DNA of 62,476 nucleotides from Planctomycetota bacterium (GTDB lineage Bacteria > Planctomycetota > UBA1135 > GCA-002686595): NCBI GenBank assembly GCA_016795245.1, contig JAEUIA010000081.1:1-62476 (forward strand). Reading direction: 5' to 3'. The translations under genes and the position numbers were made by a program. Positions within the stretch are counted from its first letter, which is position 1, and every line of letters begins with the position of its first letter. Below are positions 1 through 8,236 of the stretch, one piece after another. Below the pieces are notes generated by a model that saw nothing but the letters and a program-made list of their open reading frames with translations, was not told the DNA's origin and did not search any database.

Positions 1-50
1 CTTCGCCGCAGTAGAGCCGCGCGCCGGCGCGCGGCTCTACGCCGGCGAAG
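1..50. repeat. 50-bp near-palindrome with a perfect 30-bp core
   Basis: Bases 11-40 are a perfect palindrome (GTAGAGCCGCGCGCC and its reverse complement, centre between 25 and 26). The flanks 1-10 and 41-50 also pair apart from the two inner bases. The right end of the window (from 62450) runs into the same sequence and stops at the middle of it. It could form a long hairpin or cruciform. It may be the core of a dispersed intergenic repeat; no transposase gene is linked to it here. Confidence 0.9.
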
Positions 51-94
51 ATGCACCACACGAGCCTGGCTCGGTACGGTCAAACTCGGACGAA
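23..94 (+). repeat. Left copy of a 72-bp perfect inverted terminal repeat
   Basis: This segment is identical, base for base, to the reverse complement of 62405-62476, the last 72 bases of the window. The inner 54 bases lie outside the palindrome core, so the match is not simply palindromic. The pairing shows that the window is bounded by two inverted copies of one dispersed repeat. That is typical of an assembly contig that stops in a repeat; a genuine terminal inverted repeat is less likely. Confidence 0.95.
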
Positions 95-99
95 AGCCA

Positions 100-151
100 C
101 CGCGCGAACCGCGAACCAGGAGGCCGCACTGCGGAGCATGCGTCGAATGCC
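100..151 (+). repeat. Left arm of a 52-bp imperfect inverted repeat
   Basis: The reverse complement of this arm matches 322-373 at about 46 of 52 positions. The arms enclose about 170 bp of unique sequence (152-321). The right-end copy of the repeat lacks the whole segment: there the outer 72-bp repeat is followed almost directly by the sequence equivalent to 381-422. The segment therefore looks like an insertion into, or a longer variant of, the repeat. Confidence 0.75.
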
Positions 152-321
152 TTGGCTCTTCTGCTTGCTTCGCTCTTTTCTTCTGCTTCGCGCTTCGTGA
201 GTCCTGTCCAACTGTGACTCTCGCTCGACAGTGAGTGCTGAATGGATGTCGGAGAACATCTCCCACGCGACACCACTGCCCGAGAGGCAGAAGAGACGAT
301 CCCGGCAAACTGGAGAGCAAC
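152..321. other. Unique spacer inside the left repeat, no gene seen
   Basis: Sequence enclosed by the 52-bp arms. Short open frames run through it on both strands, but none has a recognisable domain, a convincing ribosome binding site or a codon pattern like the neighbouring genes. No tRNA, terminator or transposase remnant is visible. Confidence 0.5.
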
Positions 322-373
322 GGCATTCGACGCGTGCTTCGCAGCGCGGCCTCGGCGTTCGCGGTTCGCGCGG
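322..373 (-). repeat. Right arm of the 52-bp imperfect inverted repeat
   Basis: Partner of 100-151. It is followed by a conserved block (381-422, ending in GGGGTGGGGTCT) that reappears in reverse complement at about 62359-62398, next to the tandem array at the other end of the window. Confidence 0.75.
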
Positions 374-431
374 AGTACCGCGCAAATCGCGAACCCCGAG
401 GTCAACAATGGGGTGGGGTCTGGTTGGGTGT

Positions 432-700
432 GTTCGGCGTCGGACTGGAAGCGTTGAGGGGCTCAGGTTCGGTGTCGGGCTTGAAACGCTGAGGGGTGTG
501 TTCGGTGTCGGTCTGGAAGCGTTGCGTTGCGGGGTTCGGTTTCGGACTGGAAACGTTGAGGGGCTCAGGTTCGGTGCCGGACTCGAGGCGTTGAGGGGTT
601 GGGTTCGGCGTCAGTCTTGAACCGGTTGCGGGGCGGGGTTCGGTGTCGGCCTGGAAGCGCTGCAGAGTCGGGTTCGATGCCGTACTGCGAGCCCTTTCCC
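432..700 (+). repeat. Tandem array of 33-35 bp units (left)
   Basis: Seven head-to-tail units begin at 432, 467, 500, 534, 569, 603 and 638, each starting GTTCGGTGTCGG or a close variant and continuing as CTGGAAGCGTTG plus a G-rich tail. A decayed eighth unit starts at 672. Units are contiguous with no unique spacers, so this is not a CRISPR array. Frames across the array give Gly/Leu/Val-rich or Pro/Thr-rich repeats with no known domain. The array ends 15-40 bp from the stop codon of the beta-helix gene. An inverted relative lies at 62187-62345. Confidence 0.9.
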
Positions 701-714
701 AGAGCCGCAGCGCG

Positions 715-2727
715 CTAGCGGGGCGCGCCGGATTCGAACGCGCCCAGATCGACGACCGGAGCCTCACCGACGCCCGTGTCCGGCGTGAACGGGTCGTCCG
801 TACGACGCGTCAGCCGGTCCAGGTCTTCAGTTTCATCAGCGAGCAGCCGCAGGTTCGAGCCCGCGTCGCGACAGGGTGATCCGACGGCGAGGCGCAGATC
901 ACCGCGCACGTCGTCATGCGTGGCGAACACGCCGTCTGGCCCAGGCCCGGGCGGCGCGACAAACTGCGGATCGAGGTCGATGTTGCCCGCTCCCGTTGCG
1001 CCGCCTTGGATGCAGACGAACTCCAGCGTGGGCGCAGTGCCCGCGATCTGGTCGGGAAAGTTGCCCCACACGATCGAGTTCGAGAGCTGCACGTCCGTCG
1101 ACGCCAGGAGCGCGAGTCCGCCGCCGTCGATCGTCGCGCGGTTCGCGACGAAGGTCGAATTCACGATCGTCGGATCCGCGAAGACGATCGCGAACACGGC
1201 GCCGCCGCGTCGCGCGCGATTGCCCTCGAACGCGCAGTTGGCTAGGCGCAGTTCGGTGAAGAACCCCGCCATCAATCCGCCGCCCCAGCCCTGCGACCCC
1301 TCCAGCGACTCGTTGTCCTCGAAACGGCACGCGTCCAACCGCGGCTCGCCGCCCTCCGCGTACGCGCCGCCGCCGCCCAAGAGCGCGGAGTTGCGCTTGA
1401 ATTCGCAACGCCGGACCTCCGCGTCCGCGTAATACAAGCTCAAGCCGCCGCCGACGGAGAACGTGCCGCCCGTGGCCGTATTGTCGCTGAATACACAGTC
1501 TTCGACGGTGACCGCTGATTGCAGCGCGTACAGTCCGCCGGCTTCGTACGCGAGTCCGCGCACGAAGGTACAGCGCCTGACGACTGCCGTGCTCTCGTCG
1601 TTGTGATAGACACCACCGCCCAGCGAAGCACTGTTCGAATCAAACAGGCAGTCCTCGACCGTCGGCGCGCCGCCGCCGATCCAGATCCCGCCTCCGCCGC
1701 TGCCGCCTGCGCCACCGCCGCCGTCGACGATGTCGTGTCCGGCTTCGTTGCCGAGGAACGTGCAGCCTTGAACGCGACCGGTGGCGCGTTCGATGAACAA
1801 TCCACCGCCGCCCAACTGCGCGATGTTGGCCTCGAAGTAGCTGCCGCTGAGCGCGGTGTCGCTGTCGAGGCTCATATACAGGCCGGCGCCTTCGCCGGCG
1901 CGATTGTCGATGAACACGCAGTCTTCGAACGTGGATCCGCGCGAACTGCGGCTGTATGCGCCGCCGCCCTGGCCGGGCGTGGTGTTGGCGAGGAAGCGGC
2001 AGCGGTAGGCGTGCGCTTCGACGTCGCCGTGAAAGTACAAGCCCCCTCCATGGTTGCCGGCGTAGTTCGCCAAGAACAAGCAGTCTTCGAAGACGCCGCC
2101 GCCGTGATCGTTGATCGTGCCGTGGTTCGACGACCAGTTGTCCGTGAACCTGCAATTCATCACGTGCGGGTGCGCGTGAAACACCTGCATGCCGCTGCCC
2201 TGGTCGTAGCTTTCGACGTGCGCGCCCAGGCCGGGTCCGTCGGCGTAGCCGCCGCGCACGGTGAAATTTTCGAGCACGGTGTGGTGCACGTCGTGCACGG
2301 TGATGACGTGAAAGGAGTTGTCCGCGCGGTTCTGGAAGTTCGGCGCATCGTCGCCGTTCAGATCACCGTCGAGGATCGAGGGCGGATTGTGCGGAGCGCG
2401 CTGTGCGAGGCTGGTCTCGTCACCGCGGAATCCGCCGCGCACGACGACGCCTTCGGGCAACACGAACGTCGCGGTGCGACTGCCGGCCGGCGGAGCGGGA
2501 CGGTACGTGCCCGACTCGACCCAGATCTCTTGTCCAGGCTGCGCCCGCTGCAGCGCGGCCTGGAGCGAGCCCAACGAGTTCTCCCACGAGAATCCGTCGC
2601 CGTTTCCGCGCGCTCCGGGTGCGACGAACACCGTGGACGAACTCGAAGATGAGCCGCGATGCGAGCAGCCGACGAGCGTCAGGAGGATGACGCTCGCGCC
2701 GCGAATCCCCATGTCCTGGAAGCGCAT
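715..2727 (-). CDS. Parallel beta-helix cell-surface lipoprotein
   Basis: A 670-residue secreted lipoprotein. The N-terminus has a short hydrophobic stretch ending in a lipobox (LVGC, Cys21), then a Ser-rich linker. From about residue 35 the protein matches right-handed parallel beta-helix (pectate-lyase/POMP-like) proteins: an opening VFVAPGARGNGDG segment, then repeated turns of the type VEDCxFxxNxAxxGGG. The C-terminus ends VDLGAFESGAPR, as in planctomycete choice-of-anchor Q proteins. Function is probably surface adhesion or polysaccharide binding; no catalytic site is identifiable. Start chosen at ATG 2727; ATG 2712 is an alternative. The reading frame stays open far upstream, antisense to the neighbouring gene, and that part is not considered coding. 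Confidence 0.85.
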   Translation of the reverse strand: MRFQDMGIRGASVILLTLVGCSHRGSSSSSSTVFVAPGARGNGDGFSWENSLGSLQAALQRAQPGQEIWVESGTYRPAPPAGSRTATFVLPEGVVVRGGFRGDETSLAQRAPHNPPSILDGDLNGDDAPNFQNRADNSFHVITVHDVHHTVLENFTVRGGYADGPGLGAHVESYDQGSGMQVFHAHPHVMNCRFTDNWSSNHGTINDHGGGVFEDCLFLANYAGNHGGGLYFHGDVEAHAYRCRFLANTTPGQGGGAYSRSSRGSTFEDCVFIDNRAGEGAGLYMSLDSDTALSGSYFEANIAQLGGGGLFIERATGRVQGCTFLGNEAGHDIVDGGGGAGGSGGGGIWIGGGAPTVEDCLFDSNSASLGGGVYHNDESTAVVRRCTFVRGLAYEAGGLYALQSAVTVEDCVFSDNTATGGTFSVGGGLSLYYADAEVRRCEFKRNSALLGGGGAYAEGGEPRLDACRFEDNESLEGSQGWGGGLMAGFFTELRLANCAFEGNRARRGGAVFAIVFADPTIVNSTFVANRATIDGGGLALLASTDVQLSNSIVWGNFPDQIAGTAPTLEFVCIQGGATGAGNIDLDPQFVAPPGPGPDGVFATHDDVRGDLRLAVGSPCRDAGSNLRLLADETEDLDRLTRRTDDPFTPDTGVGEAPVVDLGAFESGAPR

Positions 2728-2991
2728 GTCTTGCAGTCTACCTCGGAGCTGAAGGTCGTGCGTGCGCGCCCGCGGCACCTTTCCCGGCGTGTGTGCGCCG
2801 TCGGCGCTGATCGCGTGCTCGCGCTGCGACCTATTCACCGGGCTCCGAGGAATCCAGCTGCGAAATCCCGGAATTCCTGTCGGCTCGCGCGCGCGGTTCC
2901 TGCCTGTAGAGATGGAGCGTCGTGTGCCGGCAGAAGTGCGCACGTCCGCCCGCTTCCCATCGAAGACCTCCCAACGAAACGAGGAACCGTC
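2728..2991. promoter_or_regulatory. Divergent intergenic region of two secreted-protein genes
   Basis: A 264-bp spacer between the start codons of the beta-helix lipoprotein (minus) and the sialidase-fold protein (plus). It must hold both promoters. No convincing -35/-10 pair could be picked by eye. A GAGGA ribosome binding site at about 2980-2984 serves the plus-strand gene. Confidence 0.4.
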
Positions 2992-5607
2992 GTGCTTGCA
3001 TTCCAATTTCATCGCGTCGCGCGGGCCATCTGGTCGTCGCGTTCGAGCCTCCTGGCGATCGCCCTCGTATCGACTGCGTTCTCGACGTCGCACGCCTGGG
3101 CGCAGGACCTGCGCACCAATCCTCCGGATGTCGAAGATCTCCCGGCCGCACTCCCGCCGCCCGCGCCTACTCCCGGAACGGATCGGTGCCTGGGGATGAC
3201 CTGGGAGCCGACCATCGCCGTCGATCGTCGCAACCCGCGGATCGTCGCGGTCGCGCAAAGTACGACCGTGCAGGTCTCGTTCGACAGCGGCGACAACTTC
3301 ACGCAGACGCTCAACGCGATCGTTCCCGGTCCCACACCCAGCGATCCGGGCTGGTGCTCGGGCGGCGATCCGAGTCTGGGATTCGACAGTCAAGGACGGC
3401 TGTTCCTCACGTACTTGGGAACGCGTTTGAGCTCGGCCTCGGGGTGCGCGGGTTGCCCGGCGGCGACCGGATGCAACGCGGGTCGCGATGTGTTCATCAC
3501 CGGCTGGAATCGGGTCGGCAACAACTTCGTCCAGTTCATCGGGCCGGTGAACGTCACGGCGCTGTCGGGACACGGCGCGCCGCACAACGCGGACAAGGAG
3601 TGGCTCGCGGTCGACTCGTATCCGGGCAGCTCGCTCTACACCGATCGCCTGTACGTGGCCTGGTCCGACATCGACCAGGAGCCGTGGCAGATCTGGACGA
3701 CGTTCTCGACGGACCAGGGCGCGACGTGGAGTGTGGCTCAGCAGATCTCCGTCCCAGGTCAAGGCCGCCATGTTTGGCCCGTGCACAACACGGTCGCGCC
3801 GAACCACGACGTCTACCTCGCGTACCACGCTCAAGGCGGATTCTTCGACGGCGCACCGGATTACGACGTGCCCGACGGAGTGAGCGGAGTCGTGTACGTG
3901 TTCCGCTCGACGAACGGCGGCGGCACCTACACGAAGACGGCGACGAACCCCTTCGACGCCGACGGCTCGAGCTTCAGCGAAGCGGACATGACCTACAACC
4001 GTCAGGACAAGGGGCTGGGCGTGGTTCCCAAGGCCTCGTACTGGACGCTCGGTTGCACGCAACCGTGGATCATGGCCGACCCGGTCGTGACGGGCCGCCT
4101 CTACGTCGTGTGCGCCGACGATCCCGACAACGACATCAACGCGGGCGATTACGCCGACGTCGTGTTCTCGCGCTCGAACGATTTCGGCGCGACCTGGACG
4201 ACGCCGACGAAGATCGACGATGCGCCGGGGACCGGTTTCACCTTCTTTCCGACGGCAGCCATCGATCCCAACGAGGGCGCGATCGTCGTGACGTGGTTCG
4301 AAGCGCGCTCCGGGATCACCGGCCCAAGCGGGGATCTGCTCCTCGACCTGCGCGCGCGCGCGAGTTGGGACGGCGGGAATTCGTGGCTGCCTTCCGTCAA
4401 GATCAACGACGACACCTTTGATCCGGGCCTGTCGACCAACTGTCGCTTCTGCTGCACCGCCGGACAGTGCGCGCCGCTCGCGCCGCAGACTCTGCGGATC
4501 GGTGAGTACAACGGCGTCGCGTTCGGCGAATGCACGGCACACATGGTCTGGCCCGATGACGCCACGTGCGGCGGGGGCTTCAGCGACATCTTCTACGATC
4601 GCGATCCTGAACTCGGCGGGGATTTCACGCCGCCCGTGATCGTGTGTCCGCCGCACACCAGCGTCGGTTGCAACGCCTCCACGCATCCGCAGCAGACCGG
4701 TTTCGCGACCGCCACCGACAACTGCGATTTGAATCCCAGCGTGAGCTACGTCGATCTGCCCGTCGCCGGCAATTGCCCGCCGAGCACGGTGATCTCGTCG
4801 ATCCAGCGCATCTGGAGTTCGACCGACAAGGCCGGGAACATCAACACGTGCGTGCAGAACATCGCGATCGTCGATTTCGACGCCCCGGTGATCACCGTGC
4901 CGCCGCAACTCGGGCTCAACAGCACGGTAGGCTACGTGAACTCGAGCCTGGCCGCCGTACAGGCCTGGGCCAATGCTGCGACGGCGGTGGACGCTTGTTC
5001 GGCGGCGACGCTGAACTTCAATCTGCCCCCGACATTCCCGGGTGACGTTTCTCCGGGGATCACGACGAACGTGATCTTTTCCGCCGCGGATGTGTGCGGG
5101 AACAGCGACTTCGCGCTGGGCGCCGTGCGCGTCGTCGTGCCGTTCGGAGCGGGTGTTCGGTACTGCTTCGGAAACGGAGGTGGCACGGCCTGTCCGTGTG
5201 GCAATGTCGGGCTCCCGAATCACGGTTGCAACACGTCGGAGGGCACAGGGGGAGTGGCCTTGACCGCCCAGAACTTCGCTCCCAACGGCGGAGGCGGCGG
5301 AACGGTGAACATCCTGGCGACGAACTTCCCGCCCGCAGCGATGGTGCCTGGACAGCTCTTCAGCGGCACGGCCACCGTCGCCGGAGGCGCGGGTGTCGTG
5401 TTCGGCGACGGACTCCTGTGCGTCGGCGGCACGATCACGCGCTTGGGCGTGGCATTCTCGCAGAACGGTGCGACCCTGTTCCCCGTCGTGCACGCGGGCG
5501 GCGCTGGAGCGCGCCATTACCAGTTGTGGTTCCGCAACAATCCGCTCGCCTTCTGCGACCCGGCTGCGGCCTACAACATGTCGAACGCGGTGACGCTCAT
5601 CTGGTAG
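2992..5607 (+). CDS. Secreted sialidase-fold (Asp-box/BNR) protein with planctomycete C-terminal domain
   Basis: Predicted 871-residue exported protein. The GTG at 2992 is chosen because GAGGA precedes it by 7-8 bases and a signal peptide follows (hydrophobic core LLAIALVSTAF, probable cleavage after AWA). Residues ~60-560 carry at least five Asp-box-like turns (for example TDQGATW, NDFGATW, WDGGNSW), typical of sialidase/BNR beta-propellers. Next comes a HYR-like, Cys-rich segment (ATDNCD, SSTDKAGN). The last ~150 residues form a Cys/Gly-rich domain (YCFGNGGGTACPCGN ... YQLWFRN ... FCD) that I associate with secreted proteins of Poly30/Pla163-type planctomycetes. Whether it cleaves sugars or only binds is not shown. 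It converges with the kinase gene, leaving three bases between them. Confidence 0.85.
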   Translation: MLAFQFHRVARAIWSSRSSLLAIALVSTAFSTSHAWAQDLRTNPPDVEDLPAALPPPAPTPGTDRCLGMTWEPTIAVDRRNPRIVAVAQSTTVQVSFDSGDNFTQTLNAIVPGPTPSDPGWCSGGDPSLGFDSQGRLFLTYLGTRLSSASGCAGCPAATGCNAGRDVFITGWNRVGNNFVQFIGPVNVTALSGHGAPHNADKEWLAVDSYPGSSLYTDRLYVAWSDIDQEPWQIWTTFSTDQGATWSVAQQISVPGQGRHVWPVHNTVAPNHDVYLAYHAQGGFFDGAPDYDVPDGVSGVVYVFRSTNGGGTYTKTATNPFDADGSSFSEADMTYNRQDKGLGVVPKASYWTLGCTQPWIMADPVVTGRLYVVCADDPDNDINAGDYADVVFSRSNDFGATWTTPTKIDDAPGTGFTFFPTAAIDPNEGAIVVTWFEARSGITGPSGDLLLDLRARASWDGGNSWLPSVKINDDTFDPGLSTNCRFCCTAGQCAPLAPQTLRIGEYNGVAFGECTAHMVWPDDATCGGGFSDIFYDRDPELGGDFTPPVIVCPPHTSVGCNASTHPQQTGFATATDNCDLNPSVSYVDLPVAGNCPPSTVISSIQRIWSSTDKAGNINTCVQNIAIVDFDAPVITVPPQLGLNSTVGYVNSSLAAVQAWANAATAVDACSAATLNFNLPPTFPGDVSPGITTNVIFSAADVCGNSDFALGAVRVVVPFGAGVRYCFGNGGGTACPCGNVGLPNHGCNTSEGTGGVALTAQNFAPNGGGGGTVNILATNFPPAAMVPGQLFSGTATVAGGAGVVFGDGLLCVGGTITRLGVAFSQNGATLFPVVHAGGAGARHYQLWFRNNPLAFCDPAAAYNMSNAVTLIW

Positions 5608-5610
5608 CGA

Positions 5611-8232
5611 TCAGCGCGAAACCGCGCGAGACGGTCGCAATCCGATCGTCTCGTCGCGGTGCGTGGGCGGCCCGGGACCGCGGTTCGTGACGCGTGCGAT
5701 GCCCGCGGTCATCGTGAAGGCGCCGCCGCGCCCCATCTGCGGCGCCGGGCCTTCGAAGTCGCGGAAGCCGTCGCCCGCGCGCGGGGAGCGCGTGTAGTTG
5801 ATGAAGCGATCGGCGCACCACTCCCACACGTTGCCGTGCACGTGGTGCAGTCCGAAGGGATTGGGGCGCAGCGCATCGACCGGCGCGTGCACGACGTGGC
5901 CGTCGTCGAACTCGGGCCAATCGCGGATCGCGACCCACGGCGCTCCGGCGCGCGCGGCGCTCTGGTCGGCGATGTTGGCTGCGCCGCGCAGCGACTCGCG
6001 GTCACCGCCCGTCCACCACGGTGTCGTCGTTCCGGCGCGCGCGGCGTACTCCCATTGTGCTTCGGTTGGCAGCGCCAGCGCGAGCTGCGCGGTCACTCGT
6101 GCGGCTTCGATCCACGAGACGTACTCGACCGGGTGCGCGAGGCTCGTCGTCACGCCGCCGTGCACTTCGCCGGGACGAATGCGGCTCGGATTCGAGCCGG
6201 TGGCGCGCAACCATTGGCCCTGCGTCATCTCGAACTTGGACAGGAAGAAGGCGTCGAGTGCGACCTCGTGCACGGGGCGTTCTCGATCCGCGGCTTGCGC
6301 GTCGACGTTGGGCGCGTCGGGAGCGCGGCCGGGCGCGGGTGTTTCGGCGCCCATGCGGAAGCGCCCACCGGGGATGAGCACGAGCACGATGGCGCTCTCG
6401 CCGTCGATCGCGAGTTGTCCGTCGGCACCGCGCTCGGGGATCGCACCGCTCGCGATGTGCGCGAACTCCCACAGCGCTGACGCGCGGTCGCGACCGATCG
6501 GAACCAGACCGAGCTGCGGCGTGAGTGCGAGTCCGCGATAGGACGGGCACTCACGTTCGTCCGCGATCGAACGGCAGGCGGATTCCCACTCGCGCGCGTG
6601 CTCGTCGATCGAGAGACGCTGCAAGTTGCGCGCGAGCTCGAGGCGCTGCGTCACGGAGGCGACGAGCCCCGTGTCGGGTCTGGCGAAGACTTCCAGGCGC
6701 GTCACGAGTTCGGCCGTCTTGTCGTGCTGCCATGTCGTCTCGACATCGTCGAACACGTACTTGTCGCCGTCCAGCCGCGCACGGTTGCGCAACGCGGCCA
6801 GAGTGGCGCGGTGTCGGTCGAGATTTGCGGCCAGTGCGTGGCCACGAGCCAACCACGCCTCCAGCGCGGGCACGTGAGCGGGATCCGCCGGCCAGAGTGC
6901 GTCGGCTTCGGCGGCGAAATCGTCCAGACGCGCGAGGTCCGACAGGCGCAGCACCTCGCCCAGTCGCTTCTCCGCGAGCGACGCCGAGCGCAAGAAGAGG
7001 AACAACGCGCTGGCCAGTCCGATGACGGCGAGCAGGGCTAGCGCAGTGCCGATCCTGTGTCGCCCGATGAACTTCGCGGTCTTGTACGCGAGTGTGTCCG
7101 GGCGCGCGGTGACCGGCTGCCCGTTCAACCAATTCTCTATGTCCAGAGCGAATGCCAAAGCTGAGCGGTAGCGCCGCTCCGGCTCCTTGCGCAGCGCGGT
7201 GAGCACGATCGCGTCGAGATCGCCGCGCAGGGCGCGCGCCAGGCGCTGCGTGGTGGTGCGTCGACGTCCGGCGATCGCGGCGTCGCCGTGTGCGACGGAG
7301 GTGCTCGGTCGTTCGGGTGCGGAATTCAAGATCGCGGTCTCGATCTCGTGGTCGGTCTCCGCAGCGATGGAATAGGGCGCACTTCCGCACAGGAGTTCGT
7401 ACAGAACGACTCCCAGCGAGTACACGTCGCTGGCGGTGGTGATCACGTCGCCGCGCACTTGCTCCGGACTGGCGTAGCGCGGCGTCATCGGACGCACACC
7501 CGTGCGCGTGAGCACCGCTCGCGTCCCTTCGGACTCGAGCAGCTTCGCGATGCCGAAGTCGACGAGCTTGGGCGTCCCGTCGCGCGTCACCAGGATGTTC
7601 TCCGGCTTCAGATCGCGGTGTACGACGAAGCGTTCGTGCGCAGCGTGCACGGCCAGCGCCACGGTGTGAACGAGCGCCAGTCGTTCACGCACGGAGAGGC
7701 GCTGTTCATCGCAGTACGCATCGATCGGGACGCCGTCGACGAGTTCCATCACGAGGTAGGGCAGTGCGTCGGGCGTCTCGCCGGCGTCGTACAGCTGCGC
7801 GATGTTCGGATGCTCGAGGCGCGCCATGGTGCGGCGTTCGTGTTCGAAGCGCTTCAACAGCGAACCCGAGTCCAGCGTCGGGCGCAGCACCTTGATCGCG
7901 ACGACGCGTTCGTACTCGCGATCGTCGCGTTCCGCGCGCCAGACCGTGCCCATCCCGCCCGAGGCGATCTCGTCGACCAGGACGTAGGGGCCGAGCTTCG
8001 TGCCGGGCGCGAGTCGCCGTGGTTGCGCGTCGATGGCGGCTTGGATGGCCGGCGTGACGCGGGCGAACATGCGGTCGGCGCGCGCGTCGCCGGCCAGGAG
8101 CGATTCGACCTCGTTCCGCAAACCCGGCGCGTCGCGACAGGCGGCGTCCAGGAATTCCGCGCGCCGTGTGGAATCGAGTTCCAAGGCCCTGTGGAACAGA
8201 TCCTCCACGCGGGCGCGCTCGGAATCCTTCAC
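5611..8232 (-). CDS. Serine/threonine protein kinase with C-terminal SUMF1/FGE-like domain
   Basis: 873-residue membrane kinase. Residues ~83-360 form a Hanks-type kinase: glycine loop IASGGMGTV, invariant lysine in VAIK (Lys114), HRDLKPEN (Asp207) and DFG (Asp225). A transmembrane helix follows near residues 405-425. The last ~230 residues are a formylglycine-generating-enzyme-like fold (MGAE, LPTEAQWEYAARAG, HGNVWEWC, RGG). Only the structural WEWC cysteine is seen, not the paired catalytic cysteines, so it is more likely a sensor or ligand-binding domain than a sulfatase activator. It starts four bases after the ECF sigma gene and is surely cotranscribed, which suggests the kinase regulates, or is regulated with, that sigma factor. 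An N-terminal ~70-residue helical segment is common in such planctomycete kinases. Confidence 0.93.
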   Translation of the reverse strand: MKDSERARVEDLFHRALELDSTRRAEFLDAACRDAPGLRNEVESLLAGDARADRMFARVTPAIQAAIDAQPRRLAPGTKLGPYVLVDEIASGGMGTVWRAERDDREYERVVAIKVLRPTLDSGSLLKRFEHERRTMARLEHPNIAQLYDAGETPDALPYLVMELVDGVPIDAYCDEQRLSVRERLALVHTVALAVHAAHERFVVHRDLKPENILVTRDGTPKLVDFGIAKLLESEGTRAVLTRTGVRPMTPRYASPEQVRGDVITTASDVYSLGVVLYELLCGSAPYSIAAETDHEIETAILNSAPERPSTSVAHGDAAIAGRRRTTTQRLARALRGDLDAIVLTALRKEPERRYRSALAFALDIENWLNGQPVTARPDTLAYKTAKFIGRHRIGTALALLAVIGLASALFLFLRSASLAEKRLGEVLRLSDLARLDDFAAEADALWPADPAHVPALEAWLARGHALAANLDRHRATLAALRNRARLDGDKYVFDDVETTWQHDKTAELVTRLEVFARPDTGLVASVTQRLELARNLQRLSIDEHAREWESACRSIADERECPSYRGLALTPQLGLVPIGRDRASALWEFAHIASGAIPERGADGQLAIDGESAIVLVLIPGGRFRMGAETPAPGRAPDAPNVDAQAADRERPVHEVALDAFFLSKFEMTQGQWLRATGSNPSRIRPGEVHGGVTTSLAHPVEYVSWIEAARVTAQLALALPTEAQWEYAARAGTTTPWWTGGDRESLRGAANIADQSAARAGAPWVAIRDWPEFDDGHVVHAPVDALRPNPFGLHHVHGNVWEWCADRFINYTRSPRAGDGFRDFEGPAPQMGRGGAFTMTAGIARVTNRGPGPPTHRDETIGLRPSRAVSR

Positions 8233-8236
8233 AGTC

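Noticed and set aside
432..700. Possible CRISPR array
   Set aside because: The units are contiguous with no unique spacers, vary from unit to unit, and no cas gene is near.
715..745. tRNA-like 3' end (GTTCGAATCC on the minus strand)
   Set aside because: It encodes the conserved GAFESGAPR end of the beta-helix lipoprotein, and no acceptor, D or anticodon arms can be drawn.
2728..5517. Very long minus-strand open frame continuing upstream of the beta-helix lipoprotein
   Set aside because: It is antisense to the well-supported sialidase-fold gene, is Arg/Val/His-rich without domains, and stays open because of the high G+C content. The lipoprotein signal at 2727 marks the true start.
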